A DNA stretch of 64,000 nucleotides from Ephemerocybe angulata (GCA_013368325.1 JAACJK010000219.1:1054001-1118000), one strand, 5' to 3'. Positions 33,949-45,886 are shown, counted from the first letter of the stretch. Translations and numbers: made by a program. Notes: generated from the sequence alone by a model not told the origin.

Positions 33949-34777
33949 GGTGAAAACGAGATGCAAAAAGTGGGTGGTGTCGTCAAGGGCGCTCGCGGAG
34001 CCTGTCGCTTAGATTAGAGCCGACCGCCGAGGATACCTGTCGGCGCGCGCAGGTCGGGGGTAGTTGGGCTTGACAACGATATGTGGACACAAAGTACAAG
34101 GATCGGGGCCCTTTGTACTAAATTGTAGCGTTGTCGACGGCGGAAGTGGTGGTGGTGGTGTGCAGAAGAGGCGGATTCCAGGAAGCGCCGCGACCGAGAA
34201 CGCTCGTTGCTCAGTTCGGCTAGTAAACAGTATATCAATCCAATATCAATCATCAGATGGGCAAACCGGAACTGATTTAGCTCACATCAGCTCCCGGTTC
34301 ACCTAAAGTTACCTGCCGCATTCTGGACAAAACATGTTTCAAGCTCATCTCAGCTCATTAGCGCTCATTGGCGCAGAGCGCTGTTCACCCTTGTTCGCCC
34401 GCACGGCCATTCGCGGGCATCTATGTTTTCAATTCAAGACAGGGGATCTACTGCCAAGAGCCATAGGTTTATGTCACCTTGTAAAGACCTTCCAAAAGCT
34501 GAGAGACAAAAAATTGGCAGGCGGCCTCCATGTCTCCATCAGCTCCCGTTCTCTCCCAGAACCTTCTATCGGCCCTTTATTTTCCCGTTCCATGCCGCTA
34601 AGAGCGCATTCGCATCCAAACTTACTTTCGCGCGATTGGGAAACCACCTATAGCCACAGATACTAGCCACCTATGCAGCAGATTCATGTCAATCTTTCGC
34701 TCCAACCATCCCACAAATAGATTGGTACTCACATACCTCGACGTCATGATCTACCACCAGCCACGTACACCCCCTTC
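33949..34777. other. Intergenic region
   Basis: This is 0.8 kb between the F-BAR gene start and the ELP1 stop. I see no supported gene, RNA or mobile element. Confidence 0.4.
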
Positions 34778-37700
34778 CTAAAGCTCGTACAGATTGATCC
34801 TCCATTTATCAGCTCGAATCACCTCGGGCTTAGAGACCTTATCCAATGGGTTGATGTGCCTATTCCTCTCCACCTCAGCCATACGTGCCGCCCACGTATC
34901 CTCAGCTGAAGCTGTTGCTCCGTCTACATCCCCTTCCGCCGGCCGTGTCCAGACCTCCTCGATAGTCTCCTTGAGCTCCTGCTCGAATTCGGTTACATCC
35001 GCCTGCATGCTCAATCCTTCCTCCCTATACTCTCCTCCGAACTCGTAGAGATGGGGCAGCAGGTTGCGGACTTCGCCTGCGATGTTAAATAAGTATGCGC
35101 AGTCACCATTCAAAATAGCATGATTATTACGAACCTCTGGTCACGGTAAAGCGGTCGACGAGCTTGATCAGTGACTTGAGAAGGTACTCCTCCTCGTCCA
35201 CGGTCCCTTTGCGCCCCGAGCTGACCTTCCTCTCGGCCTTTCGTTTCGACCGAGAGCTTTTCCTACCCGCACACAATCAACGTTAGTTTGTTCACCCATC
35301 AGCCCAATACGCGAACTCACTTGGACGACCTGGAATTTACAGAGGTCGGGGCTACAGTGTATCGCGTGAACGCCGTCGGTGCCATAGACACGTCCGTCAT
35401 CACATCGATGTTCTGCATCGCCACGTCTTCTGTGCCATAGAACGCGTCTTCAGAAGAAGAAGGTTATTAAACACGACTGTAAGATTAACGGGACGGATGG
35501 AGGATGCCGAACCTGGTTCTTCGACCTTGCGTATCCGAAGCTCTCGAATTCTGTTCCGTTGCTTTCGGGCTTGCTCTCGCATTTCGGTGATATCTTCAGC
35601 GACCTGGGCTCGACTATCAAGTGACCCAGGGCGAATGACTTCTTCGGTAAGTTCTGGGTGACGATGCAGGTTTGACTGGTACCTTGGGTAAGCCAGTATC
35701 CCATGCATGAATCATTGGGAAACTCACGATGCGGCGAGCCTCTGAAAAGGAGTTTCCTTGGACAAGATAGATGACGGCACCCCGAACATCTTTCTTATAC
35801 TCAAGGAGAACTTGTCCAGCTTCGATATATCGCTTCTTGGACGCAAGATCCTCAGATACCCGGTAAGCCATATCCGCGAGTTCTTCCTCACTAGCATTGT
35901 CGAGGAACGCCAGGTCGAACAGCTCGCGCCACTGTAGGTTTTTCTCGAAGGCAACCATGGCCTTATTAGGTTTACCGGCTTCAATGAAAGCTAAAAGTCG
36001 ATGCAATTAGATCCCTGGTGCTGGCGTTTACCGGCCGAATCGCTCACCCGAGGCTGCCTGAGGAAGTTCTCTTCGCTCGTAGAGCCAGTCACCATATACT
36101 TCAACGACTGCCTGCATCGGGCGATTAAACTTGTTTGAAACATATACTGATGGTGCGGAACGTACCTTGTACTCCGGAGTATCCTTCCAGATAGAGAGGG
36201 CCTGTTCGTATAGGGAATAGCGTTCAACATACGCTATGGCCTCATCGAAACGCTCTGGCCCCGCCATGCTTAAATTCCTCAGGGCCTTCTCGTGCCTCTT
36301 GAGGTGATCGTCAATGCGGAACCGCTGGTAGTACTTATCCAGTACTCGAAGCTCTTTCAAGAAGGGTAGGTACTCGCGAGGATCCTGCCACATGTTTAAC
36401 GAATGAATTCAGCGGCAACTCTTCATGCGCACCTTCTGAGCATGCTGGGCAACCATAAGCACGAGATTGAAGTCGTACATTCCCAGTGCGATGTCAAATA
36501 GCCGCTCGGCGTCAACGAGGAAGATAATGTATTTCACAGCTTCTTCCACGAGGGACTGATCGGTCTCTGCAGATAATTGGTGAGCCATAAATCGCGGTGA
36601 AGTCGTCGACTTCTTACCGCGCAATGCAAGTAGTTCAGCTAGTCCGGACTCATAGTCAGGTGGGCTCTTCACCACATGCGCCGTCAAGACGGTGTTGATA
36701 TACTTCTTCAGGTCTTTCTTCTCAAGTTCCTGTCGAATGGAGTCGCAGATCTTCGTGACAACTTCAGCTGATTGTGTACCGCGACTACAAATTGCAATGA
36801 GTTTAGTCTCTTCGAAAAAAATGAAAAGACACGAACGCGACGAGCGTCAGGAACAGATTGAGATGATCGACCTCGGGAATTTGTTCAACGAATTGCGGGA
36901 CTCGTTCCAAGAAGAGCGCTTGATCGTGGTCCACGAGGACATTAAGGTCCAATCTGTGCTTTCGGCACGAAAAGAAGGCCTTGCGATAGTTGCCCCTAGA
37001 CGGATGTCAGTGCTGACGTTGATCAGCGGAGGTGGCTCACTCACTCGCTCAAGTCCTTTGTAACAACCTCCATAACCAATGGCCTCGGGTTGATTGTCTC
37101 CAAATTACCTCTCGGCATCTGCAGTACCAAACTCATAGTGCTAGGCACAGCGACCACGATCCTCGACCCTCGCTCCAGCTTCCTAACAGTCCACTGATCG
37201 GGGACGTCCTTCGAGTCGGTCTCTGTTGCCCCGGTGAGGAGACTGACGAGCTCGGACACCGGCGCATACTTCGACTCATGAGCGGTTGTCGTAAAGACCA
37301 CAAAGCTTGAGGAAATGGTGAAGGAGTTGGCATTCGTTGCCAAAACCCGGGTACCCTGCCCCTTCACAAATGTATATAGTCTTCCGGACTTTCCAAGCCC
37401 CACAATAAGCGTGTTGTCTGCGTTATCGGCAGTCTGGACCTGCAGGCAGAACTCCGGGAACGCCCCCAATTGAACTGGCTCGGTTTCATCGCTCTGCACT
37501 GGAAAAAAGGTAATTTGAGTCAACATATTCCAATCTTTGCACATACTCAATCTCACATGTGAAGATCGCGCCGGTTGGTCCTTGGAAGACAATAGGCCAT
37601 GTGTTGTCCACCACTCTGCAGTTCTTTCCCGGTAGTTCGGTCGACTCGGTCTTCAATACCTTACCATCGTCCAGATGGATGGTTTGAAGGAGGTCTTTGT

Positions 37701-39734
37701 TCGATGAAGGGGATGTGCCGAGAGCTGTTAGAGACCAGGTACCATCGTTGCGTATTGACAGTTGCCTCCACGCAGTGTTTCCAGAGTCTGATACACTGCC
37801 TTCCCAAATTTTTATAGGATTCATCACCTTCCCCGGCCCAGGTCCTATGCGCGTGTTCAGCGCCCACAACTGAATATGCCCATCTTCCCATAGGGTGGCG
37901 AGGGCATGGCGATCCTGCGAGAACGATACATGGACAGGGTTCTTTGCTTCATACCACGACCAGGACCCTTGAGTAGACGAAGCCTTCGTGGTGAGCTGGC
38001 AGGAAGACATTGGTGGTGGAACATTCTGCGTTCGGAAGGGAGTGAGGAGGATACTGGCTTTGGCAAGTTTAACGGAGAAACGGGGGGATGTGATGTGCTA
38101 CTTACCGGCGTCAAGGACGGCGACTAGACCGGAATCTTGAGGAGGTTTAGAAGGTGATGCATATGTTTCCCAGTCGTAATGCCGTTGAATGATCTCCTCT
38201 GCGGCCGATCAGCCCAGTACAGGAAAACAACTCGATTATAGACATACCAGGGGTGGTTAGAATAAGGTGTAGTGTTGATTCTGGGTGCCACTGGACAGAA
38301 GTAAATCTGCCAGGCAAGCCTGGTGCAGATTGAGGAGCAATTATCTCGTGCTTCAGGTACCAGTGATAGTTTCCAGTCGTCCAAAGCTGGACTATGAACA
38401 CGCTCGTTAGACGCCATACTCGTCGTCGCACAAACAAAGCACAGACCTATATCACCAGCATCTGTCTCGGCCCATATTGCCAGAACGTTGGAATCTGAAC
38501 TCCAGACCAACTCGCGCACTCTGTACCCCCACTGTCCAACATGTTTCTCCACCTTCTGGGTCGGCTTGAAGTGCTCTGGCTTGAGGCTGAATTCGCCATG
38601 TCTCAAACCATTTCGCTCGAAAAAGACGATGTCGTGCCGCCCTTCTCTTCCAGATCCTCCTCCTTCGAACCCAAATCGCTGTGTGCTCGCAATGAGGTTT
38701 CCCGAAGGCCGCCAGCACAAAGTGTGTTCTAGGCCGCCTACAGCTTCAGACGTTGACTGGAGGGTGGCTTCACGATCGTAGACGCGGAGAATCCTTCTTC
38801 GGAACCCTTGAGAATCAGCAGGCGCCAGTGACGAAACCACGAAGTATGCGGCGTCGCCTCTCCAGCTAATTCTTGGGAGGGTGTCCTCATCTGGCGACTG
38901 GCCCACTTTGACATTGATTGGCGCTTGGGCGGCAGTCTTACCGAGGGAACCGTGGAACTGGGTTTGTTTTGAGCCCCATCCAACGTTGATTGGCGCGTCT
39001 GTGGCTGAATTAGATGGATGCAGGTGTCTCTGAGAAGATAAAAGAGTCACCTTCTCCGAACTCGCTTGGGTGAACGTAGTTTTCTGAGAGGACATCGAAT
39101 GTTGAAGTCATAAGTATGAGCTTTTGCTCGCCTTCGTTTAAATAGAATTAGACTTCTAAGGTTGTTGAGGGCTGAAGGGCTTACCTGTAATAATGACGAG
39201 AAGCGATTCGTCGGGACACCATGAAGCGGCTAGGATCCCAGATTCGAACGATCCTTCAACTTCTGCCTACTCATAGACTCGGTCAGCATCAATTTCATGG
39301 CCCGGCTGAGGTGTTCCACGTACTGGACTATCTTCTTCATCTAAGGAAACCATTACAACGTCTCCTCCACGCAAGATAGCCGCAATCTTTCGCGATTCAG
39401 CGAGGACGCGGAATGATACAATTTGCGGGGCTTCTTCTGGTTCATTGGAGGAAGCCATGGAAGTGAACATAGAAGTCGCAACCGGAGGAGTCTATGTGGC
39501 CGAGGTTATCAGCACATAGCGAAGTCCAATCCTGTTAAAAGAACGTACTTGGGTTCCTGGACCTCTATTCTGCATGATCCTCCATAGCTCAACCTCGACC
39601 TCCCCGTCTAGATTTTTGCGTTCTGACGCTGCATAGAGAACATTTTCGTCGAGATCAAAGGCTGTTACGGTTATGTGGGCGTTGGCATAGCTGAGCGAGT
39701 CGTATTCCGTCGCGACTAGAGAGAGATTCCGCAT
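34778..39734 (-). CDS. ELP1: Elongator complex subunit ELP1 (IKI3/IKAP)
   Basis: This is a multi-exon gene for about 1,300 residues. Elp1 is the scaffold of Elongator, which modifies wobble uridines in tRNA. The start ATG at 39734 gives MRNLSLVATEYD, matching the MRNL start of the family. The first exon is 39549-39734. WD-repeat half: MVSLDEEDSP, GSFESGILAASWCPDESLLVII, PRISWRGDAAYFVVSSL, TLCWRPSGNLIASTQR, VWSSDSNVLAIWAE and FTSVQWHPESTLHLIL. TPR-like half: AVKYIIFLVDAERLFDIALG, YDFNLVLMVAQHAQKDPREY, FLKELRVLDKYYQRFRIDDHL, YGDWLYERRELPQAAS and FDLAFLD. Then a basic KKSSRSKRKAERK stretch and the C-terminal HLYEFG helix. A TAG in the second exon's frame (near 39270) is spliced out by a GTACGT...GAGTAG intron. 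Confidence 0.92.
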
Positions 39735-39899
39735 AGCTGTCCTGGAGATTAGATGGGTGTTTGTGCCGGAAAGTGATATCTCGCTGATGGCTGCGAAAGG
39801 GACCGAGCCGCTGTTTGCTCTCCATGTTCGAACCAAACAGCCGCCCACAAGTAGCTACCCCTGTTCAGTGTTCGAGCGCTTCATTCACGTTGAAGTTCG
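39735..39899. promoter_or_regulatory. Divergent ELP1 / kinase-HAD promoter (duplicated at 27.5 kb)
   Basis: These 165 bp separate the ELP1 start from the kinase-HAD start on the other strand. The same segment is present inverted at 27502-27656, so the whole bidirectional promoter was copied. Confidence 0.6.
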
Positions 39900-40386
39900 A
39901 TGTCTTCCCTTCATATGGCTTCGGAAACCAGTTTAGCAGCAACCAGAGCGATATTGCTCGAGCCCTTTGGGTCCTGGGGGCTCGACATAGAACTGGACAC
40001 CCTCTGGCCCCAGTGTAAACCGATTTCTATCATTGCTGGCGAAAAGTCCCTTGCGGTTTACAAGGACATATACTTCGTCAAAGTCCTCGATACCAGTGCG
40101 GAGTCCGATGTCTACCTTCCTCTCAGCATCCGACTTCGGTCTCTCTACCACGAAATGCACATGGCTTCAACGGCAGGGAATGGATGCGCTGTCCAACCCA
40201 TTGGACGTGTGTTCGACAAGAATGCCATTTGCGGGTACATCCAACCCTTGGGGAGCCCTTTCGCCGAAGTGGACACTTCCTCCTCCAAACCCGAACGGAT
40301 TGCTACCCTCACAGAACTTGTTTCCCGCCTTCACACGCAAGGGATAATCCACGGTGACATAAAACCCGACAACCTCGTCTTCCACT

Positions 40387-41607
40387 ATGAACCCAACCCC
40401 CGCTTTATTTAACTGGAGGATCAAACGAGTATACCGTTGTTCGGTAACGGTCTTCTCCCGTATCCGAACAGGCTTTGAAGCATGGGTTGTACAGTACGAA
40501 AAGTGAGTTGTTTATATTCAGCCGTTACACAGTGTCTTATTCCTTCATCGTTCGATTACAGGTTGTATTATCAATACGACCTCGATCGCCTCTCCGCTTG
40601 CCCTCTGACGGTACACGCTCTTCTTCACATCGCCGATGGTATTAAGGCCATGGGTCCTGTGTGGGCTTACTGGGCGTTCCCCATCGAGCGATTCTGTGGT
40701 AAATTGGGCAAGGCTATCAAGAGCCGCCGTAACCCATACACGAATCTTGACAACCGGTTGCTTCTCATGGTTCAAATGATGCAGATAAAGAATATGTATG
40801 GTCTCCATGATACCTTGCGCCTCGGCCCATCAAAGCGAAAGGACATGGCTGTCGAAATCCCCAACCCGCTTTGTACGTTTTCTGTTTATTGTGAAATTGA
40901 CTTTCTAACGTACCCCTTTCTAATTGGCGATAGACAAGAATTATATGCTCGTCCACCCTCGCCAAAAGGAGCCGACCATTCCATCGGGTACCATGGCCAA
41001 GCTTATTGCAGCATTGGCCACACGCTACAGCCCTCCCCATGGACGATGTTTGAAGGTTGGCTCCGTGCGACCCTTAATCAAAAATGCGCCCATCGAGGTA
41101 TGGGGCAAGCTCCAGCGGCTTGAAGGTGGGGACTTGATGCACGCATCTACTGTCGTTGCGAAGAGGGCCAACGACAGGCGGGAAGCTAGCTTTGTTCGGG
41201 TACGTGGTTGCTTTCTCTCAAATAGTCACAATTACTTACCTCAGGTCAAGTATGAGGTATATACCGACGTAAACGCACGCCATCGGAAGCGTAGACCCAA
41301 TTTTCAACTAGAAACGTTCTACGGAGAGTTGCAATGCCTGTACCGCATCAACGTTCCAGCTACGCCGGTCCTGGGATTAGAACAACCCGAGGTTGTCGTG
41401 CTCGCCGCCATCCGACGCTGCAAGATTACTCGACAATTACCCCGCCTTGATATCCATTGTTTCCAGGACTTTGGCGAGATTGATATTGTCGATGCAGCCA
41501 CCGTGCAATGCTTAGTTGCACGGCTCTTTTGGCGAAAAGAATGGTTTGTATTTGATAGGAGCGGGACGTTGGGACGAACAGAACCAGAGCCTGTAGAACA
41601 GATTTAA
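40387..41607 (+). CDS. C-terminal remnant of a Tnp2-type CACTA transposase
   Basis: The sequence shows the DUF4218-type end of fungal Tnp2 transposases: EAWVVQYEK then LYYQYDLDRL, CPLTVHALLHIADGIKAMG, PVWAYWAFPIERFCGKLGKA, IKSRRNPYTNLDNR. Then come helices without known ligands (TMAKLIAALATRY, APIEVWGKLQRLEGGD, KYEVYTDVNARH). Three introns keep the frame (one after YEK, one after IPNPL, one after SFVR). The first in-frame ATG is at 40387, inside the left terminal repeat, so the frame opens within the TIR itself. The RNase H-like catalytic domain is absent. The fragment may be spliced into transcripts of the host kinase gene. Confidence 0.75.
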
Positions 41608-41705
41608 AGTAGCTACTCAATCAGACAGTATGAATCACGAATCACGGAGTCGATTGGCATTGGGAGCTAATGTACAACAGGATGATACAAAAGAGAATGT
41701 GGAAA

Positions 41706-42514
41706 TCAATTGGTGGATGCGAAATGGCGATGGAGAAGTGCGAGTATGTCTTTGAGGCGACCGTGCTGCTGTGCTGCCATAGTTGATATGATGTTGTTCT
41801 GCTCGTGGAGAGCTGTTACCAAGTTGACCAGAGAGAAGATGTCGCCTGAGGAAAGTCCAGAAGCACCAGGCCCATCGTTGTCCTCTGAGAGTTGTCCGGA
41901 AATAACAGGAAGCGACTCGACCGGTGTGTAAAGCTGACCAGGAAACGACTCTGAAAGTAGCTGACTAGACGGAGGGGAGACACCTTGAGAGCGGTCGTAA
42001 CTGAGCACCAACCCGTTGCTGGCAGACTGATCCTTGGTCTCGTTCAGAATCTGTGATGGTTCTGTTTGGGTTGCGACTGTTCGGAAATTCCTTTCGTGTC
42101 GTTGCTGCGTGGCTTCGTAGTTGAGACCTGTCCGAGGAAGACCTGTCCGAGGAAGACGTCGACGGATTCTTCCATGCTTGGAGAAACGAGGTGGGCTGGC
42201 GGGCGAGCTCAAAACGTCTGGATTCCAAGTGAAGTTGTCTGCTGCACTCCAGACGTCGACTGAGATGTTGTTGCTGCTGCTCAAGACCGAGTTGGAGCTG
42301 AAATCGCGCCCTGTTTCCGGAGAATCAAAGCCTTCCATGGACTAGAATCATACAGCAGTCAGCTCACTGGATGATAAGAGAGCGTACAGCTGTCGCGCAC
42401 CGTGTCCATGTTGACCGACAGAAATGAGCTCGGCGGTACGTCTGCTTCGAGCCAGCCTGGAGGTAATTCCAGCTCCACCTCCGTTGGATCCGAAGTTGGG
42501 ACGATAAGATCCAT
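41706..42514 (-). CDS. Second gene carried by the CACTA element, unknown function
   Basis: It has two exons. The first reads MDLIVPTSDPTEVELELPPG from ATG 42514 and can splice through a GTGCGC donor after NMDT to SMEGFDSPETG, 59 nt later. The frame then stays open to the stop at 41706, giving about 250 residues. An alternative start is ATG 42676. The product is polar and ends in a helix (SLVNLVTALHEQNNIISTMAA, then LKDILALLHRHF), which suggests oligomerisation. It might be a TnpA-like accessory protein or a captured host fragment. I do not recognise it. Confidence 0.6.
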
Positions 42515-44439
42515 GCAAGTCGAAGGAGGGCGAAGGAGGTGGTAGTTGAGAAGAGAGTGATGTTGCGCCCAAATGCCGGCGGCTGTGTAGTACATAAGCA
42601 CTATGACGTCAGCATCTGCCGCGAGCGCCCGGTTGTGCGGCTGCGCCCACCAGAAACGGAATCCAAGCCTAGCCATTCCTGGGCGAAAAGTGATCCTCTT
42701 TTTTTATCAAAAGAGGATCACCTTACATCAGCAAATGTATACTGATTGTCCACGATGGGAACGAGGAGAATGGCTTAGTCTAACGCCCAACTTAGGCGCC
42801 CGCGCCCGGACCCATTTCTACTGAGAACACCCTCGGAATCTGTATAACACGTGTAAGGATAGGCCGTGCACTGGTGCACAGATATCCGTTGAATATACGT
42901 ACCCATAGAATAAACGGATTTCCAACGGGACACTTACCTGGGATACCCGTTCATTTTACCCTCCACATCCAAGAAACGGGGGAGCAACGGGGCCATGAAA
43001 CGGGTGAGCAACGGGTCGAAATTTTTGTATTAACATAAACGGTTTTGCTATAAACGGGTGGTAAGTGGTATACCCGTGTACCGGTTCACATGCACACCAC
43101 CCCCGTTGAACAAAAACGGGAGTGGGGTTCATAGTGTTCACTGGCACCCCACCTTGTCTTAAGCTCTGCAACTTTGCCTCAGCAGCTCTAGAAAATACCA
43201 ACACACCCCATTCAAACAGCGCTCTTCAATACGTATCTCCCTTCCGCGCCTCCAGAGTCACCGGAACCCCAATGTCAACTGTCTCGACCATCATTGTCGA
43301 CTTCGCTGATGTCCTCTTCAAACTGCCAGCGGGGTTCATTCCATCCATCTCCCCAAAGATTCTCCGGGACATTCGTGCTTCAGTAACATGGCACGACTAC
43401 GAGCGCAACCACATCACCGAGGAGGATTGCTATAACCACGTCGGAGACGAGTTCAAGATTGCTCCCAACGAAGTCCGTGCGGCCTTTGATCAGGTCAGGA
43501 ACTCTCTCGAAGCAAACTACGACCTCATTACTGCCATTCGAAAATTAAAGGAAGAAACCTACGGCACCCTCCGCGTCTACGCCATGTCCAACATCTCATT
43601 ACCTGACTGGAAAATGCTTCGGACCAAGTCCGACGTCGACTGGTCAATTTTCGATCGCGTCTTCATCTCGGGTGACGCAGGCGCGCGTAAACCCGACCTC
43701 GCCTTCTACGAATATGTCATCACAGAAACCGGCATCGACCCCCTCGCCACCGTCTTCGTCGATAATCGGCAAAAGAATGTGGACTCCGCCAAAGCCGTTG
43801 GGTTTCATGGGATCGTATTCGAAACTGATGACCATGTCAAGGACGTGCTGACAAGCGCCTTGTACCCGACAGCGAAGTACCCCCTTTCCAAGCCAGACGA
43901 TCTCTATGCCTTGGGCATTACAATCTGGGAGATCTACACGGAGCGCACGCCGTTTGATGGGATCGACATCGACTTCCTCGAAGATGTGGTCGCTGCTGGA
44001 TTCCAGCCCAATATGAGCGCGGTCCGCGAGAAGGATATACGGGCGCTTATTATGACCTTTCTGAAAGAAGGTAACTTGTCCTTACCCGAAGGGGGACAAT
44101 ACGTACCCTACGATGTTTGCGTGGCGGGAGATGTCGCGTACGAAGACTGTACCGCAGTTCCTCCCCATACATACGAGAAGACTGTTCATCATGAAGGTTG
44201 CTCAAGGACATTCTGTGAAGACTCCTATCTTTCCCCGATTATATTGAGCCACATCGAGAAAAAGATATGCTCTCAATGTCTTCCTTAATTACCATTGAAG
44301 TGCACGTTTCTACTCTACCTGGTCTATTTATCCCAGTTTAATCCTGATCTAAGCGCCCAGATTCTTCTCGTGTTTCGTCATCTCTCGTTATTGACGTCAT
44401 AAATTCTACCATCATGATAGTACCGTTGCTGAAAGCGCC

Positions 44440-45886
44440 TCACGCCATCCCAGAGTAGCCAGGATAACTTGAATGACCTCCGAGGCAGTAGTAGAAAGCA
44501 CCTTGCAACCAGTCGTCGCACCAAAAATCGTCAGCCGTGGGTCTGTCGGCTGAGTTAACTCTTAAGCACATCCCGATGAAATCCGCTGCCGGTTTAATCT
44601 CTGCATCCGGAATGAACCCGCGGGCTGACAGACGCTCTTCAAGTGAGGTCGGACTGAGCTCCTCTCGACCTTTGAGATTCCCTGTAAATGGTATCTGAGT
44701 ACAAGTCGCTTATCAGTGACTCGAGCCAAAGAACACCCACCTTCCTCGTCCAATATGTCGTCACTCCGCTGCGCCCGACTGAGTGTAAGTTTACTGAACC
44801 TCTCTCCCGTCAACGCAAAGGCCTGGGCGAGAAGGTCGGCCTCCATCTCCCGGTCGTCACTTCCAACCGGATTAAAAAGCGATTCTCCGGCTAGAAGCTC
44901 ATACGCTAAGCAGCCAAACTCCCAAGTATCAAGCCTGGGCCCGAAATCCGAGCCGATGACGATCTCCGGGGCACGCAGTGCAATGGATCCACATACACCG
45001 ACTGTAGGTTGTCGACCAGCCCACTGTGCTACAGAGAAGGTTAAAATACGAACACAGACAAGAGATAGATATTAGAGCACATACCATGATCCAAGCCCAT
45101 CAGGGAAAAGGATACAGCCTCTGAAACCCGGTGCGACATTTCCCATGGAGGTGGTTGTTCGAAGGTGCGTGGCGCAAACACGCTGTGCTTGGTTCCGTCT
45201 GAAAGCTCGAATTGACCTACGACTTCTAGGGGGTGGTTGAGCAGCTTTTCCTCGATAAGCTTGTCGCTAATCCCAACAAAAAAGATGTTGTTGGCTTTGA
45301 CATCTGGACCAATCCTGTCAGCAAATGGGTTATACCTTCCAATAGAGGCATACCTGTATGAATTATGTGGGCCTGGTGAAGTGTGTGAAGCGCATCCACA
45401 ACATCCATAAGAATCTTCTTAGCGATGCATGGGTGAAGGGCTTTGCTGGGCGAACTATTTCGGTAGGAGGACACGTCCTGACCCATGACGCCGGTGACAA
45501 AGCAGAGATGTGGACCAGCTGGCCCAAGGATTTCAAAATCATCCAGGAGGATAGGAAGGGTGATACGATGTGAAAGTGCAAGCCCCATAATGGCTTTCAG
45601 AAAAGCCGATTCATTCATTGTCCCAGATCTGTGCCCTTCCGTGGCCATCCTTGTCAATATTTTCACAGCAGCATATCGATGAGGGCGTCTAGGATGGAAT
45701 GTGGGCACGCAAAGGCAAGGCGTAGCTTTGGTGGCATGCGTACTCGGTTTTTGCGTCATAAACTATCCAAGTGGTCGAATAAGCTCCTGAGCCCAGAGGG
45801 CGCAAAAGCTCGTATCGACCGTCCTTGAGTTTCATACCTGGTTGAGGATAGAAAAAGTCGAGATCTGGCATCGCAGTGGCTTCCAT
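44440..45886 (-). CDS. SRPK-like protein kinase 4, probable pseudokinase
   Basis: Five exons (45744-45886, 45354-45688, 45085-45303, 44741-45028, 44440-44681) give 408 residues in phase. ATG 45886 gives MEATAMPDLDFFYPQPG, nearly identical to copy 3. The glycine loop LGSGAYSTTW and YAAVKILTR are intact, and the catalytic loop is HTDVKANNIFF. The DFG-equivalent reads LMGLDHG, so the Mg-binding Asp is Gly, as in copy 3. Helix F reads DTWEFGCLAYELL. Loss of the same residue in copies 3 and 4 shows that the change came before their duplication. The gene lies tail-to-tail with kinase-HAD copy B, mirroring copies 3 and A. Confidence 0.88.

Larger units (their letters stand above)
40383..43136 (+). 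mobile_element. CACTA (EnSpm/CMC) DNA transposon, internally deleted
   Basis: The element is 2,754 bp. The left end reads CACTATGAACCCAACCCCCG. The right end is its inverse CACTATGAACCCCACTCCCG, matching at 18 of 20 positions. The flanking 3 bp TTC (40380-40382 and 43137-43139) is a target-site duplication. CACTA ends plus a 3 bp duplication define the superfamily. The right subterminal region is full of short AACGGG / CCCGTT motifs, including a near-tandem repeat at 42973-43016, typical of transposase-binding repeats. Inside lies a 3' remnant of the transposase on the plus strand and a second gene on the minus strand. The upstream catalytic part of the transposase is missing, so the element is probably non-autonomous. 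Confidence 0.92.
39900..44288 (+). pseudogene. Kinase with inserted HAD hydrolase domain, copy B (split by CACTA element)
   Basis: The coding parts are 39900-40382 and 43140-44288; between them lies a transposon. Without the element and one copy of its 3 bp target duplication, they form one uninterrupted frame of 543 residues. Layout: kinase N-lobe, IIHGDIKPDNLVF catalytic loop, LKLCNFASA (DFG Asp lost to Asn-Phe context), LQYVSPFRAS. The HAD domain follows (VDFADVLFKLP nucleophile motif, VYAMSN, ARKPDLAFYEYV, VFVDNRQKNVDSAKAVGFHG). The kinase helix F is DDLYALGITIWEIYTERTP, and the Cys tail has YEDC, HHEGC, FCEDSY and IEKKICSQC. The C-terminal part, 383 codons including the HAD domain, is fully open. 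This shows that the nested arrangement is real and not an assembly error in copy A. Confidence 0.88.

Noticed and set aside
39262..39290. In-frame TAG in ELP1 suggesting a nonsense mutation
   Set aside because: A GTACGT donor after DSP and an acceptor ending at that TAG define a normal intron of about 57 nt. They join in phase to AEVEGSFESG, the conserved continuation.
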